Part shown: positions 1-8,918 of the stretch, in pieces
Position numbering within the stretch: the first letter of the stretch is position 1
How the letters are laid out: every line of letters starts with the position of its first letter
Assembly: GCA_963931055.1 (NCBI GenBank)
Contig: OZ006987.1
Span: 372,001 to 436,000, forward strand
Origin: Coprenecus sp949297365
GTDB taxonomy: Bacteria; Bacteroidota; Bacteroidia; Bacteroidales; UBA932
Reading direction: 5' to 3'
DNA length: 64,000 nucleotides
Notes under the pieces: model-generated
Database searches by the model: none
What the model was told of the DNA's origin: nothing
What the model saw: only the letters and a program-made list of their open reading frames with translations
Translations under genes and position numbers: made by a program

Positions 1-598
1 CGGCCGGGGTAGGCTCGTCCACCATGACCATCTGGAAACGGCGTTCCAGGGCCTTGTCCTCCTCGAAGTACTTCCGGTACTCCTCGATGGTGGTGGAACC
101 GATGGCCCTCAGCTCTCCACGGGCAAGGGCCGGCTTCAGGATATTGGCCGCATCCATGGCACCTGACGAACGTCCGGCACCCACCAGAGTGTGGATCTCG
201 TCGATGAACAGGATGATCTCGCCCTGACTTTCTATGACGGCGTTGACCACTCCCTTCAGCCTCTCCTCAAACTCGCCCTGATATTTGGCACCGGCCACGA
301 GGGCACCCATGTCCAGTGAATAGATTTCCTTGGTCTTCAGGTTCTCAGGCACGTCCTGACTGACTATCCTCTCGGCAATGCCTTCCGAGATAGCCGTCTT
401 TCCGACACCCGGCTCACCGACCAGTATAGGATTATTCTTCGTCCTTCGGCTCAGAATCTGGAGCACCCTCCGGATTTCCTCATCCCTGCCGATGACGGGA
501 TCGAGCTTCCCTTCTCGGGCACGCTGGTTCAGATTGACCGCGTACCTTTCCAGGAATTCCTTGTTGTTATTGTTCTGCGGGTAATTCATATTATTCAT
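1..598 (-). CDS. ClpB-type Clp ATPase without N-domain (5' part only)
   Basis: First ~199 residues of an AAA+ disaggregase/unfoldase; the rest lies left of the window. After a short Asn-rich start (MNNMNYPQ) it goes straight into the first AAA module: GKLDPVIGRDEEIRR, Walker A GEPGVGKT, Walker B ILFIDEIH, then GAGRSSGAMDAANILKPAL. The wording is nearer ClpB than ClpC. The ~150-residue substrate-binding Clp-N domain is absent. An in-frame stop lies 9 codons upstream (623-625) and AGGAGAAAAG precedes this ATG, so the short start looks genuine. Transcribed divergently from queE. Whether it has the ClpB middle domain or a ClpP-binding loop cannot be seen here. Confidence 0.9.
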   Translation of the reverse strand, partial: MNNMNYPQNNNNKEFLERYAVNLNQRAREGKLDPVIGRDEEIRRVLQILSRRTKNNPILVGEPGVGKTAISEGIAERIVSQDVPENLKTKEIYSLDMGALVAGAKYQGEFEERLKGVVNAVIESQGEIILFIDEIHTLVGAGRSSGAMDAANILKPALARGELRAIGSTTIEEYRKYFEEDKALERRFQMVMVDEPTPA

Positions 599-674
599 AA
601 CTTTTCTCCTTTGTTCATATAATCACTCAAAAAGCCTGCCGTTAAGATTTTATGACATTATGACAGTTTTTTAT

Positions 675-682
675 TACATTTG
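675..682 (+). promoter_or_regulatory. Bacteroidota -7 box for queE
   Basis: TACATTTG fits the Bacteroidota consensus TAnnTTTG and lies 29 bp before the queE start codon in an AT-rich divergent intergenic region. Confidence 0.55.
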
Positions 683-711
683 TCCGTTTAAATCCATTTG
701 AAACACCCATT

Positions 712-1347
712 ATGAGCGACACACACAGCACCCGACACACAGGCAACGGCCTGCGCCTTCCTCTGGTTGAGTCTTTCTACTCAATACAGGGCGAGGGATA
801 CAATACAGGCAGGGCAGCATGGTTCATCCGCCTGGGAGGCTGTGACGTATATTGCCCGTGGTGCGACTCCAAAAATACATGGAATCCGGACAGCCATCCG
901 CTCACACCTGTGGAAGATATAATAGGTGAAATCATCTCGTCTCCGGCCGCCAATGTCATAATCACCGGCGGAGAACCGCTGATGCACAATCTGAATCCCC
1001 TATGCTCAGGATTGAAGGACAAAGGCTACAATATCTTTCTGGAGACCTCCGGCACTCATCCGCTCAGCGGATATTTCGACTGGATCTGCCTCTCCCCCAA
1101 AAAGCACTGCCCGCCGCAGAGCCAGGTACTGAGGGCCGCGGACGAACTCAAGGCCGTGATAAGCGGGGAGGATGATTTCGAATGGGCCGAGAAATGCCGT
1201 GCGGAGGCCAAGGACGGATGCCTGCCGTTTCTACAGGCTGAATGGACGCACCGTGACAGAGTAATGCCTGTCATTATTGACTACGTGAAACGTCATCCTA
1301 TGTGGAGGATATCGCTCCAGACACACAAATTCATGAATATACCTTAA
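712..1347 (+). CDS. queE: 7-carboxy-7-deazaguanine synthase (QueE)
   Basis: Radical SAM enzyme of queuosine (7-deazaguanine) biosynthesis that converts 6-carboxytetrahydropterin to 7-carboxy-7-deazaguanine. 211 aa, usual length. Residues 21-51 hold the signature: SIQGEGYNTG followed by the CX3CX2C cluster motif (Cys44, Cys48, Cys51). ITGGEPL is the SAM-binding GGE motif. No other queuosine genes are adjacent. It starts a run of three close genes (16- and 13-bp gaps) with a C1 peptidase and pssA, probably co-transcribed from the promoter at 675. Confidence 0.95.
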   Translation: MSDTHSTRHTGNGLRLPLVESFYSIQGEGYNTGRAAWFIRLGGCDVYCPWCDSKNTWNPDSHPLTPVEDIIGEIISSPAANVIITGGEPLMHNLNPLCSGLKDKGYNIFLETSGTHPLSGYFDWICLSPKKHCPPQSQVLRAADELKAVISGEDDFEWAEKCRAEAKDGCLPFLQAEWTHRDRVMPVIIDYVKRHPMWRISLQTHKFMNIP

Positions 1348-1363
1348 TCAATTCTATTTTATT

Positions 1364-2578
1364 ATGTCTATTAAACACATCATTACAGCACTGTGCATCG
1401 GATGCATGATTACACCGGCACTCTCCGCCAAGAACAAGAAGAGCAAGGAGGCAGAGCCGGAAGGATACAAGTTCACAACCGTCATCGAGAACCCCATCAC
1501 CTCGATTAAGGACCAGGCCAGCTCAGGCACCTGCTGGTGCTTCTCTGCCCTGTCATTCTTCGAGTCCGAAATTCTCAAGAACGGATACACCGACTCTCTG
1601 GACCTCTCCGAGATGTTCATCGTCCACAACTCCTATCAGGAGAAAGGCGAGAAATACGTAAGACTGCACGGAGTCCTCAACTTCGGTCAGGGCAGCTCTT
1701 TCGGCAACGTGCTCTACGGACTCAAGAACTACGGTATCGTGCCAGAGTGGGAAATGAAAGGCCTCAACTACGGTTCTGAAAGACATCGCCACTTCGAGAT
1801 GGACGGTGTGCTGAAGGCCTATCTGGACGTTATCATCAGCAACCCGGACGGCACCCTCTCCACAGCCTGGAAAAGAGGATTCAAGGGCATCCTGGACGCA
1901 TATCTGGGAGAATGCCCCGAGACCTTCACTGTCAACGGCAGCGAGTACAATCCCCACACCTACATGGAGTCCCTCGGCATCAATCTCGACGACTATGTAG
2001 ACCTCACATCTTGGACACACAAGCCGTTCTATGAGAAGATGGTCATCGAGGTGCCTGACAACTGGCTCTGGGAGTCTTCCATGAACGTGCCCATCGACGA
2101 CATCATCGCCGTCATTGACAATGCCCTTGAGAACGGCTATACAGTAGCATGGGCATCAGACGTCAGCGAGAAAGGCTTCACCCGTGACGGAATCGGCATC
2201 GTACCCGACTACGACAAGCTGGAGATAGAGCTGAAAGAGACCGGCTCCGACCAGGCCCGCTGGATAGGCGCATCCAAGAACGACCTCTACAAGAAGGCCT
2301 TCGACGCGCCCTGCCCTGAGCTGGAGATTACCCAGGAGATGCGTCAGGAGGCTTACGACAACTACCAGACCACCGATGACCACGGAATGCAGATATTCGG
2401 TATCGCCAAAGACCAGAACGGCAAGAAATACTACATGGTGAAGAACTCATGGGGCGACGCCGGAAAGTACAAGGGCATATGGTACGTATCTGAAGCGTTC
2501 GTAAGATACAAGACCATGGATATCATGGTCAACAAGAACGCCATCCCTCAGGACATCCGGGCAAAGATGAATCTGTAA
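1364..2578 (+). CDS. Exported C1-family cysteine peptidase (aminopeptidase C / bleomycin hydrolase-like)
   Basis: 404 aa with a Sec signal peptide (hydrophobic residues ~6-22, cleavage near LSAKN), so it acts outside the cytoplasm. Papain-fold catalytic residues are visible: Gln51 (oxyanion), Cys57 in SSGTCWCF, His340 in DDHGMQ and Asn361 in VKNSWGD. The long insert between the Cys and His halves and the overall size fit the C1B aminopeptidase C/bleomycin hydrolase group, common as exported enzymes in Bacteroidales. Cytosolic PepC lacks a signal peptide. Substrate unknown. Confidence 0.88.
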   Translation: MSIKHIITALCIGCMITPALSAKNKKSKEAEPEGYKFTTVIENPITSIKDQASSGTCWCFSALSFFESEILKNGYTDSLDLSEMFIVHNSYQEKGEKYVRLHGVLNFGQGSSFGNVLYGLKNYGIVPEWEMKGLNYGSERHRHFEMDGVLKAYLDVIISNPDGTLSTAWKRGFKGILDAYLGECPETFTVNGSEYNPHTYMESLGINLDDYVDLTSWTHKPFYEKMVIEVPDNWLWESSMNVPIDDIIAVIDNALENGYTVAWASDVSEKGFTRDGIGIVPDYDKLEIELKETGSDQARWIGASKNDLYKKAFDAPCPELEITQEMRQEAYDNYQTTDDHGMQIFGIAKDQNGKKYYMVKNSWGDAGKYKGIWYVSEAFVRYKTMDIMVNKNAIPQDIRAKMNL

Positions 2579-2591
2579 CACCAACGGCGGC

Positions 2592-3320
2592 ATGGGACTG
2601 AGAAAACACATACCCAACACCGTCACCTGCCTCAACCTTATATCAGGGGCGGTGGCGGTCATCATGGCCTTTCAGGACAGACTTGACGCGGCTCTCGGCT
2701 TTATCATTTTAGCCGCTGCATTTGACTTCCTGGACGGTCTGACAGCCCGTGCCCTCAATGCATACTCGGAAATAGGAAAGGAGCTGGACTCCCTCTCGGA
2801 CACAGTGAGCTTCGGTCTGGCTCCTTCCCTTATTCTCTACAACTATCTGGACGGCTTCACGACCGGAGTTCATCCTTATGTCTGCTATTTCCCGCTCATA
2901 CTCGCGGCCTTCACAGCCGTCAGACTGGCCAAATTCAACATTGACACCCGCCAGAGCGAGAATTTCCTCGGCCTGCCGGTACCGGCTTCCGGGCTCTGCG
3001 CCGCATCCCTGGCCGCCTTTGCCGCTCACTACGAGCAGACCGCCAATACTTTCCTGGCCAACAATTTCGCCATTCCGGCCATCACCCTCATACTGTCCTT
3101 CCTGATGATCAGCGAGATTCCCATGTTCTCCCTGAAATTCAAATCCCTGAAATGGAAGGCCAATGCACAGCGGTACACATTCCTGTGCATAACAATACCC
3201 GCCGCAGCCGTTCTCCTTGTCCTGAAGATTCACTGGACGGGCATCGTATTCTTCATCTTCGCGTTCTACATCATCTGGAACGCGGCAGCGGCATTATTCC
3301 GAAAACTGTCTGACAAGTAA
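2592..3320 (+). CDS. pssA: CDP-diacylglycerol-serine O-phosphatidyltransferase
   Basis: Makes phosphatidylserine, precursor of phosphatidylethanolamine, in the inner membrane. 242 aa with several hydrophobic segments. The CDP-alcohol phosphotransferase motif is complete: Asp48-Gly49-x2-Ala52-Arg53-x8-Gly62-x3-Asp66-x3-Asp70. Third gene of the queE group. Its last 27 bp overlap the 3' end of the convergent phosphohexomutase gene. Confidence 0.93.
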   Translation: MGLRKHIPNTVTCLNLISGAVAVIMAFQDRLDAALGFIILAAAFDFLDGLTARALNAYSEIGKELDSLSDTVSFGLAPSLILYNYLDGFTTGVHPYVCYFPLILAAFTAVRLAKFNIDTRQSENFLGLPVPASGLCAASLAAFAAHYEQTANTFLANNFAIPAITLILSFLMISEIPMFSLKFKSLKWKANAQRYTFLCITIPAAAVLLVLKIHWTGIVFFIFAFYIIWNAAAALFRKLSDK

Positions 3321-4949
3321 CTCTATCGTCCTGTCAGCACTGTCTCCCTTCGCTCCGAAATAGAACTTTATCTTCGGCTCCGTACCCGAGGGACGCACTG
3401 TCACCACTGAACCGTCCTCGGAGAAGAACCTGAGCACGTTGGACTTGGGCAGACCTGTCTTATCGGGCTCGGTATAGTCTATGACCTTGACCACCGGCGA
3501 CTCTCCCAGGTGCGAAGGCGGATTGTTCCGGTAGCGTCTCATCATGGCCGCTATCTGCTGAGTACCGTCTATGCCTTTCTTGGTCAGCGACACCAGCTTC
3601 TCACGGTAGATACCGAACTCAGCGTATATCTTCTGCAGCAAGCCATACAGAGTCAGCCCCTGATCCGCAGCCCAGGCAGCGCACTCGGCCACGAAGGAGC
3701 AGGTGATCACGGCATCCTTGTCGCGGACGAACTCGCCCACATTGAAGCCGTAGCTTTCCTCGCCTCCGCAGATGAAAGTCCTGCGGCCCTCGTTCTCGCG
3801 GACTATCTGGGCGATATACTTGAAGCCCGTAAGCACGTCGTACATCTGTACTCCAAACTTGTCGGCGATGGCTGTCAGCAGCTCTGTGGTCACGATGGTC
3901 TTTACACAATACGTATCCTTGTTAAGTTTACCAAGTTCTTTCCAGCGGGTCAGTATATAATAGGTAAGCACCGCGGCGGTCTGATTGCCGGTCAGCAGCA
4001 CCATCTTACCCTTGTCGTCACGGACGGCCACACCCACGCGGTCAGCGTCAGGGTCGGTAGCCAGCACTATGTCGGCACCCTTGGCCTCAGCCAGCTCTAC
4101 GGCCATCTTCAGAGCCGAAGGCTCCTCGGGATTGGGCGAGACGACCGTCGGGAAATTGCCGTCGCTTACCATCTGGTCTGCTACAGGGAACACCTCTGTG
4201 AAGCCGACCTGAACCAAAGCCCTCGGAACAAGACGCACGCCGGTACCGTGCAGAGGAGTATAGACGAGCTTGATACCCTTGTGACGTGCGATGGACTCTG
4301 GCGAGAGCATCAGCGACAGTATCGAATCCAGATACACCTTGTCGGTCTCCTCGCCCATCATCTGAATCCTTGAGGCACCCTCCTCCCCGAACCTGACCAT
4401 AGAAGGATCCGCTATCTTATTGACCTCCTCTATCACGGCTGTGTCGTGAGGGGCGGTAAGCTGGGCGCCGTCCTGCCAATAGGCCTTGTAGCCGTTATAT
4501 TCCTTGGGATTGTGCGAGGCCGTAACCATCACGCCGGCATGGCAGTGATAATGACGGATGGCGAAACTCAGCTCAGGAGTGGGCCGTATGTCGTCGAACA
4601 GATACACATGGAAACCGTTGTTGGCAAACACCTCCGCCGTTATCCTGGCGAAATCGCGGCTGTTGTTCCTCGAGTCAAAGGACACCGCCACCTTTATCTC
4701 CTCTCCGGGAAAGGCCTTGGCTATGTAGTTGGCAAATCCCTGAGTGGCCATCCCCACCGTGTACTTGTTCATGCGGTTGGTACCCACGCCCATGATGCCG
4801 CGCAGTCCGCCCGTACCGAACTCCAGGTTGCGGTAAAAGGCGTCTTCCAGTTCTTTCTCGTCTCCGTGAAGGAGTGCTTCGACCTTGGTCCTCGTCTCCG
4901 CATCATAAGCGGGACCCGTCCACTGCATTGCTGCTTCTCTGTAATTCAT
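3294..4949 (-). CDS. Phospho-sugar mutase (phosphoglucomutase/phosphomannomutase)
   Basis: Alpha-D-phosphohexomutase that interconverts hexose 1- and 6-phosphates. 551 aa, the length of the bacterial PgcA-like group. All four signature loops are present: TASHNP with catalytic Ser145, metal-binding DPDADR at 299-304, sugar-binding GGEESYG at 395-401, and phosphate-binding RPSGTEPK near the C-terminus. It lies 12 bp downstream of the propeller lipoprotein gene, so the two are probably co-transcribed. Glucose versus mannose preference cannot be told from sequence alone. Confidence 0.93.
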   Translation of the reverse strand: MNYREAAMQWTGPAYDAETRTKVEALLHGDEKELEDAFYRNLEFGTGGLRGIMGVGTNRMNKYTVGMATQGFANYIAKAFPGEEIKVAVSFDSRNNSRDFARITAEVFANNGFHVYLFDDIRPTPELSFAIRHYHCHAGVMVTASHNPKEYNGYKAYWQDGAQLTAPHDTAVIEEVNKIADPSMVRFGEEGASRIQMMGEETDKVYLDSILSLMLSPESIARHKGIKLVYTPLHGTGVRLVPRALVQVGFTEVFPVADQMVSDGNFPTVVSPNPEEPSALKMAVELAEAKGADIVLATDPDADRVGVAVRDDKGKMVLLTGNQTAAVLTYYILTRWKELGKLNKDTYCVKTIVTTELLTAIADKFGVQMYDVLTGFKYIAQIVRENEGRRTFICGGEESYGFNVGEFVRDKDAVITCSFVAECAAWAADQGLTLYGLLQKIYAEFGIYREKLVSLTKKGIDGTQQIAAMMRRYRNNPPSHLGESPVVKVIDYTEPDKTGLPKSNVLRFFSEDGSVVTVRPSGTEPKIKFYFGAKGDSADRTIELLVRQFSE

Positions 4950-4961
4950 ATCTTTTAAGGA

Positions 4962-6026
4962 TTAGTTGTACTTTCTGAGATCATAGTAAAATATCTGAAG
5001 ATTCCCCTCGTCGGGCGAAATGGCGGAGACATACACCGTCCCCGGCTGTGAGCCACAGCTCAGTCTCGAGCCGACATACCTGACTCCCTCCAGGACATAA
5101 CTTCCGACCAACCGTCCGTCCCAGTCCATCTGGAAAAGATACAGATCGTGGTCAGTATTCGCCCCGTCGACATTATCCTCATACAGATCGTAATACCTGC
5201 CATCGTAGATAAGATAGACATACTCTCGGTCGGAGCAGGCGGACAGATATGTATTGGCTATATTTCCGGAAAACAGCAGCTGGCCTTCCGCCACCGCATA
5301 GTCCGTACTTTCATGACGCGGTCCGGTAATCCTACGGTTCACGGAAAGGTCCTTATTCAGGATAAATATCTCAGATTCCACACTGTTGGCGAAAACCACC
5401 CTTCCGCTCTCGGGATGCACGGCCACCGGCCCCTGCACCACTCCGGCCGTCATGATCTTCGATGCGTCGTACGGAGCCTTCCCGCCGTCGGTATAGAAAA
5501 ACAGGGGTTCGCCGTTGTGTATGTCCAGGTCATCGTTCTCGAAATAAAACGGGTTGAGGGCCAGCAGGCTGACCCCGCACGAAACCAGGGACAAGGTAAT
5601 GAAATCGTATTTTATCTCTCTGGCGATTCCGGCATCAGGAAGGTCTGCGCACGGAATCATGAACAGCCTGTTCTTCTGTATATCCACCACCTGCAGCGTA
5701 TCTCCGAAGATATTGAAAATCGGGACTAACACTTCCTGCGGACCGTTGCCGTAGTGCAGCAGTTTCCCGACCACATTTCCTTCCTTCAGGTCATACACTT
5801 CCGCCGCAAATTCCTGGGTCTCCATCTCGCACACCGCATACCGGTCTCCATATACGAGAGCTGAGCCTGCGAAAAACAGTTCCGGCAGATCGTAAACCTT
5901 ATCCGGAGCTATTGCCTGAGCTTCCGTCAGAACTTCGGGAGACAATTCTGTTTCCAGGGTACTGCTGTTTCCGCATCCTGACAGTAGAATTGCCGCCACG
6001 ACAGCCGCGCAAATAATTCTTCTCAT
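4962..6026 (-). CDS. BF3164-type beta-propeller lipoprotein
   Basis: 354 aa. The N-terminus is a lipoprotein signal (hydrophobic run, then LLSGCGNS with the lipid-attachment Cys). The rest is beta-rich with repeated patterns such as VYDLKEGNVVGKLL and LYLFQMDWDGRLVGSYVL, and it looks like the BF3164/TolB-like 6-bladed propeller family of Bacteroidales. Ligand and role are unknown. It is the first gene of a two-gene unit with the phosphohexomutase. An envelope function is inferred only from the lipobox. Confidence 0.75.
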   Translation of the reverse strand: MRRIICAAVVAAILLSGCGNSSTLETELSPEVLTEAQAIAPDKVYDLPELFFAGSALVYGDRYAVCEMETQEFAAEVYDLKEGNVVGKLLHYGNGPQEVLVPIFNIFGDTLQVVDIQKNRLFMIPCADLPDAGIAREIKYDFITLSLVSCGVSLLALNPFYFENDDLDIHNGEPLFFYTDGGKAPYDASKIMTAGVVQGPVAVHPESGRVVFANSVESEIFILNKDLSVNRRITGPRHESTDYAVAEGQLLFSGNIANTYLSACSDREYVYLIYDGRYYDLYEDNVDGANTDHDLYLFQMDWDGRLVGSYVLEGVRYVGSRLSCGSQPGTVYVSAISPDEGNLQIFYYDLRKYN

Positions 6027-6101
6027 AGTCTCATTTTCGATTTATCGTTGCAATTTACAAAATTTCCAGAACAAATCCACAAATAATTCCCCTCTTCAGC
6101 T

Positions 6102-6109
6102 TAATTTTG
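6102..6109 (+). promoter_or_regulatory. -7 box immediately before the PG_1098-type gene
   Basis: TAATTTTG fits TAnnTTTG and ends only 4 bp before the ATG at 6114. If used, the message would be almost leaderless. Confidence 0.4.
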
Positions 6110-6113
6110 CAAC

Positions 6114-7337
6114 ATGGCATACCAGAAATTCACAGAATTTATCATTGCGCATGAGGCAGACAGTCCGGCGGAGCTGATGCTGCACCGGGACCGCTGGCCG
6201 GACATTGACATGACGGAGGCGGTCAAGTGCATCCAGGGACGGGTAAAGGCCCGGAGCAAGCTGCCGCTGTGGTACGCCGAACCCGGGCTGGTCTACCCGC
6301 AGTCACTGTCCCTGGAGCAGTGCAGCTCGCAGGCCACCGCCCTCTACAAGCAGCGTTTCGTGAACAGCGGGGACAGGGTGGCCGACCTCACCGGAGGCCT
6401 CGGCGTGGATTCGTGGAGCCTCTCGCAGGCAGCCGCATCCGTAGACTACTTCGAGCGTTCGGAAGAACTCTGCGCCTGTGCCCGGCACAACTTCTCCGCA
6501 CTCGGCAGGAGCAATATCACGGTCCGCCACGCAGAGACGACCCCGGAAATGCTCGGCAACATCCCGTCCGACTCATACAGCCTCATCTACCTCGACCCGG
6601 CCCGCAGGGGCAAGGACGGCGGCAGGGTCTACTCCCTCAGGGACTGCGAGCCGGACATCACCGTCCTCCGCCACGAGCTGCTGCGCATCGCCCCGCGTAT
6701 CCTGCTGAAGGCCTCCCCTATGGCCGACATCCGCGTCCTGCTGTCGGAACTGCCCGAGGCCGCAAAAGTGCGCATTGTCTCCCATAACAATGAATGCAAG
6801 GAGGTCCTGATCCTGATGCAACGGGGTCATAGCGCCTCTCCGGAGGACATTCCTATTACGGCAGTGGAAATTTCAGATGACAATGCCTCGCAGACAGCAG
6901 TATTCCATTTCTCCCTCCGAGAAGAAACGGAGGCTGTTGCAGAACTTGCTGCCCCATCGGAAATCACCGGCTTCCTTTACGAGCCGTCCCCCGCCATGCT
7001 CAAAAGCGGAGCATTCAAACTTCCGGCCGTCCGCTTCGGTCTGCGGAAAATCTCCGCCTCCACCCATTTCTATACAGCTCCGGCACCTGTCGGGCATTTT
7101 CCCGGGAAGATCCGCCGCATCATCGAGGTCCTGCCCTTCCACAAGGCCGCTATCCGCGATTTCCGGAAGAAATACCCGTCCTGCTCCGTCACCGCCCGCA
7201 ACTTTCCCATGACCTCAGAAGAGCTCCGCCGTCGCCTCGGCACTTCCGAAAGCGACACCCTCCGCGTCCTGGCCACCACCGCATCCGACAGCTCCCGCCT
7301 CCTCATTATCACTCAACTCATCCAATACAGGTCATAA
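6114..7337 (+). CDS. SAM-dependent methyltransferase with THUMP-like domain (PG_1098 family)
   Basis: 407 aa class I methyltransferase. DLTGGLGVD (~residues 94-102) is the SAM-binding motif I, and LIYLDPARR is the catalytic-loop region seen in nucleic-acid methyltransferases. The C-terminal third (ALSGEITGF-type fold, RIIEVLPFHKAAIRDFRKKYP) fits the THUMP-like RNA-binding domain attached to this family in Bacteroidota. It probably methylates an RNA, but I know of no assigned substrate. Stands alone, divergent from the propeller lipoprotein. Confidence 0.8.
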   Translation: MAYQKFTEFIIAHEADSPAELMLHRDRWPDIDMTEAVKCIQGRVKARSKLPLWYAEPGLVYPQSLSLEQCSSQATALYKQRFVNSGDRVADLTGGLGVDSWSLSQAAASVDYFERSEELCACARHNFSALGRSNITVRHAETTPEMLGNIPSDSYSLIYLDPARRGKDGGRVYSLRDCEPDITVLRHELLRIAPRILLKASPMADIRVLLSELPEAAKVRIVSHNNECKEVLILMQRGHSASPEDIPITAVEISDDNASQTAVFHFSLREETEAVAELAAPSEITGFLYEPSPAMLKSGAFKLPAVRFGLRKISASTHFYTAPAPVGHFPGKIRRIIEVLPFHKAAIRDFRKKYPSCSVTARNFPMTSEELRRRLGTSESDTLRVLATTASDSSRLLIITQLIQYRS

Positions 7338-7401
7338 CGCAGCATCTCACACCTTTTCTCTGTTATTTTTGTCAGCAACCTAACTATAAAATATTACAAA
7401 A

Positions 7402-7814
7402 TATGATTATCCGCTAAGACACCCCCTACAGCCTTCATGTTGCTATTTAGTCGAGTTGCATACGCTTGAATATAAACACTTTATCTATCAGCCGATATTT
7501 TAAATGGAGCGGATTTCACTCAGAATCGGCCTTTTTACCATCACTTAACTTTTTACGCAAAATACAATGCCCGGTCAATCAGGTGGTTGCGATACAACTA
7601 AAAAGCAATGTGAGGATGCCGGAAAGATTGGATCGGAAGAACGGAGCTGAGAGATGGGCCGGGGGTGCTTCATGGGTGATTCTCTCCGCTGTGAGGAATG
7701 CTGCGGAATGCAGTGACAGGCATCGGTGCCTCAAAAACAGCAATCCGGCCCGGGCTTTCCTTAGACGGCGAGAGGGCCCACGCCAATCAGGAGGTATCTT
7801 TGCGGATAGTCATT
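7402..7814. mobile_element. MITE-like 413-bp element with IS1595-type terminal repeats
   Basis: The left end (7402-7427, ATGATTATCCGC core) and the inverted right end (7789-7814) match each other and the 26-bp terminal repeats of the large transposon at 40078-46439 at about 21 and 22 of 26 positions. The interior has no convincing gene; a 116-aa frame at 7466 has no recognisable features. No exact 8-bp duplication is visible, so it is probably old. It accounts for most of the gap between 7338 and 7832. Confidence 0.6.
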
Positions 7815-7832
7815 AATGTAAATCCAATATTC

Positions 7833-8240
7833 TTATTGATTGTTTTTATTATCTAGCTGTATTTTCGCATATGTTAATGCCTGAAGAAAAGTTTCTTTTT
7901 GATATCCATAAAACCAACCTTTACCTTCCAATTGTTCAAGCACGCTGTCTTCTGAATTTTTATACGACTCTCTGTATACCGGATAACGAGCACATTTTCT
8001 ATTTATATTAATGATATCTCCATCCTCGTTTACCGCCCAATCCCCGAACATGGCAACCTCTGAGTATTTCACATTATGATACGCCAAAGCTTCAATAATA
8101 TCTTTCTGATGTTCTGGGATTTCGTTAGGATATACCGTCCCTTGACACACATGCACATGAATTGTTTCTGTTTTAGCGTTTTCTGTAATTACCACAGATT
8201 CTTTTTCCTTATCTATTCCAGAAAATTCTTCTAGTTCCAT
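7833..8240 (-). CDS. Hypothetical protein, 135 aa
   Basis: Not recognised. Acidic, soluble, no signal peptide. The middle has a HVHVCQGTVYP stretch and a segment ALAYHNVKYSEVAMFGDWAVNEDGDI; the C-terminus looks helical. Much more AT-rich than the core genes, and beside a MITE-like element, so it is likely acquired. It follows the small ORF at 8373 and the decayed gene at 8522 on the same strand. Confidence 0.6.
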   Translation of the reverse strand: MELEEFSGIDKEKESVVITENAKTETIHVHVCQGTVYPNEIPEHQKDIIEALAYHNVKYSEVAMFGDWAVNEDGDIININRKCARYPVYRESYKNSEDSVLEQLEGKGWFYGYQKETFLQALTYAKIQLDNKNNQ

Positions 8241-8372
8241 AATTTTTTAAATTTAAAAAGTTAATAATTAAATTATTCGAACATACATATCAATCATTTC
8301 GACCAGATGGCGAAGCAGATTTCCCGCACTCCGAGACCGATACCGAAGATTATACTCAATCTGTCAGTGCGT

Positions 8373-8507
8373 TCAGTCTTTGATTTTTACTATCCCAACT
8401 TTATATGCATCATGGCCGACCATAATTAAAGGAGAAATGAAATCTTCTGATTCTGTAGAGGAGAAGTCAACACTTTCTCCATCAACCTTTATTGTCTGGT
8501 ACTCCAT
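8373..8507 (-). CDS. Small hypothetical protein, 44 aa
   Basis: Short intact frame starting MEYQTIKVDGES and ending AYKVGIVKIKD, acidic, with no export signal. It begins 14 bp after the stop of the decayed gene at 8522-8790, so it may be the surviving second gene of that unit. No function can be assigned. AT-rich like its neighbours. Confidence 0.4.
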   Translation of the reverse strand: MEYQTIKVDGESVDFSSTESEDFISPLIMVGHDAYKVGIVKIKD

Positions 8508-8521
8508 AATATGAATTATTG

Positions 8522-8790
8522 CTATTTCTCATTAATAATCAGCGATATCTTATCAAACACATCTTCATTTATTCTATCTACCGCATTATGTACTGCCTAA
8601 TTATTGTTCGCTGTACAACAAGTACATTGCAAATGCACAGAGCCTATACCGACTAATTTTACTTTCAAATTTGCATCTATATTAACAGATTCAAGATCCG
8701 CATCATCTCTGAGCGACCACTGGATATTTTTAGACTAGATTTATCTTTCAACCATATTTGAAAATATTTATGAAATTCAAGATTATCCAT
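8522..8790 (-). pseudogene. Decayed small gene (frameshift plus in-frame stop)
   Basis: Reading from MDNLEFHKYFQIWLKDK, the frame must shift by one base near 8735 to continue as QWSLRDDADLESVNIDANLK and VKLVGIGSVHLQCTCCTANNN. It then meets a TAG before AVHNAVDRINEDVFDKIS. The two halves read as ordinary protein, which favours decay over chance. Identity unknown. This and the 44-aa ORF occupy most of the gap 8241-8918; I see nothing else there. Confidence 0.45.
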
Positions 8791-8918
8791 ATAGTAACTA
8801 TTTTATTTCTTTTGCAAAATTTTAATTTCTATGCACTGTTAGACAAACACGTGATGCGGATATCTCCGAGACATGCCTCTTTCTTTAATAAATTCTATTG
8901 CACTCGTATCTTTTTATT

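Noticed and set aside
7466..7816. 116-codon frame inside the MITE-like element
   Set aside because: Ends in the terminal repeat, lacks recognisable features and has no start signal.
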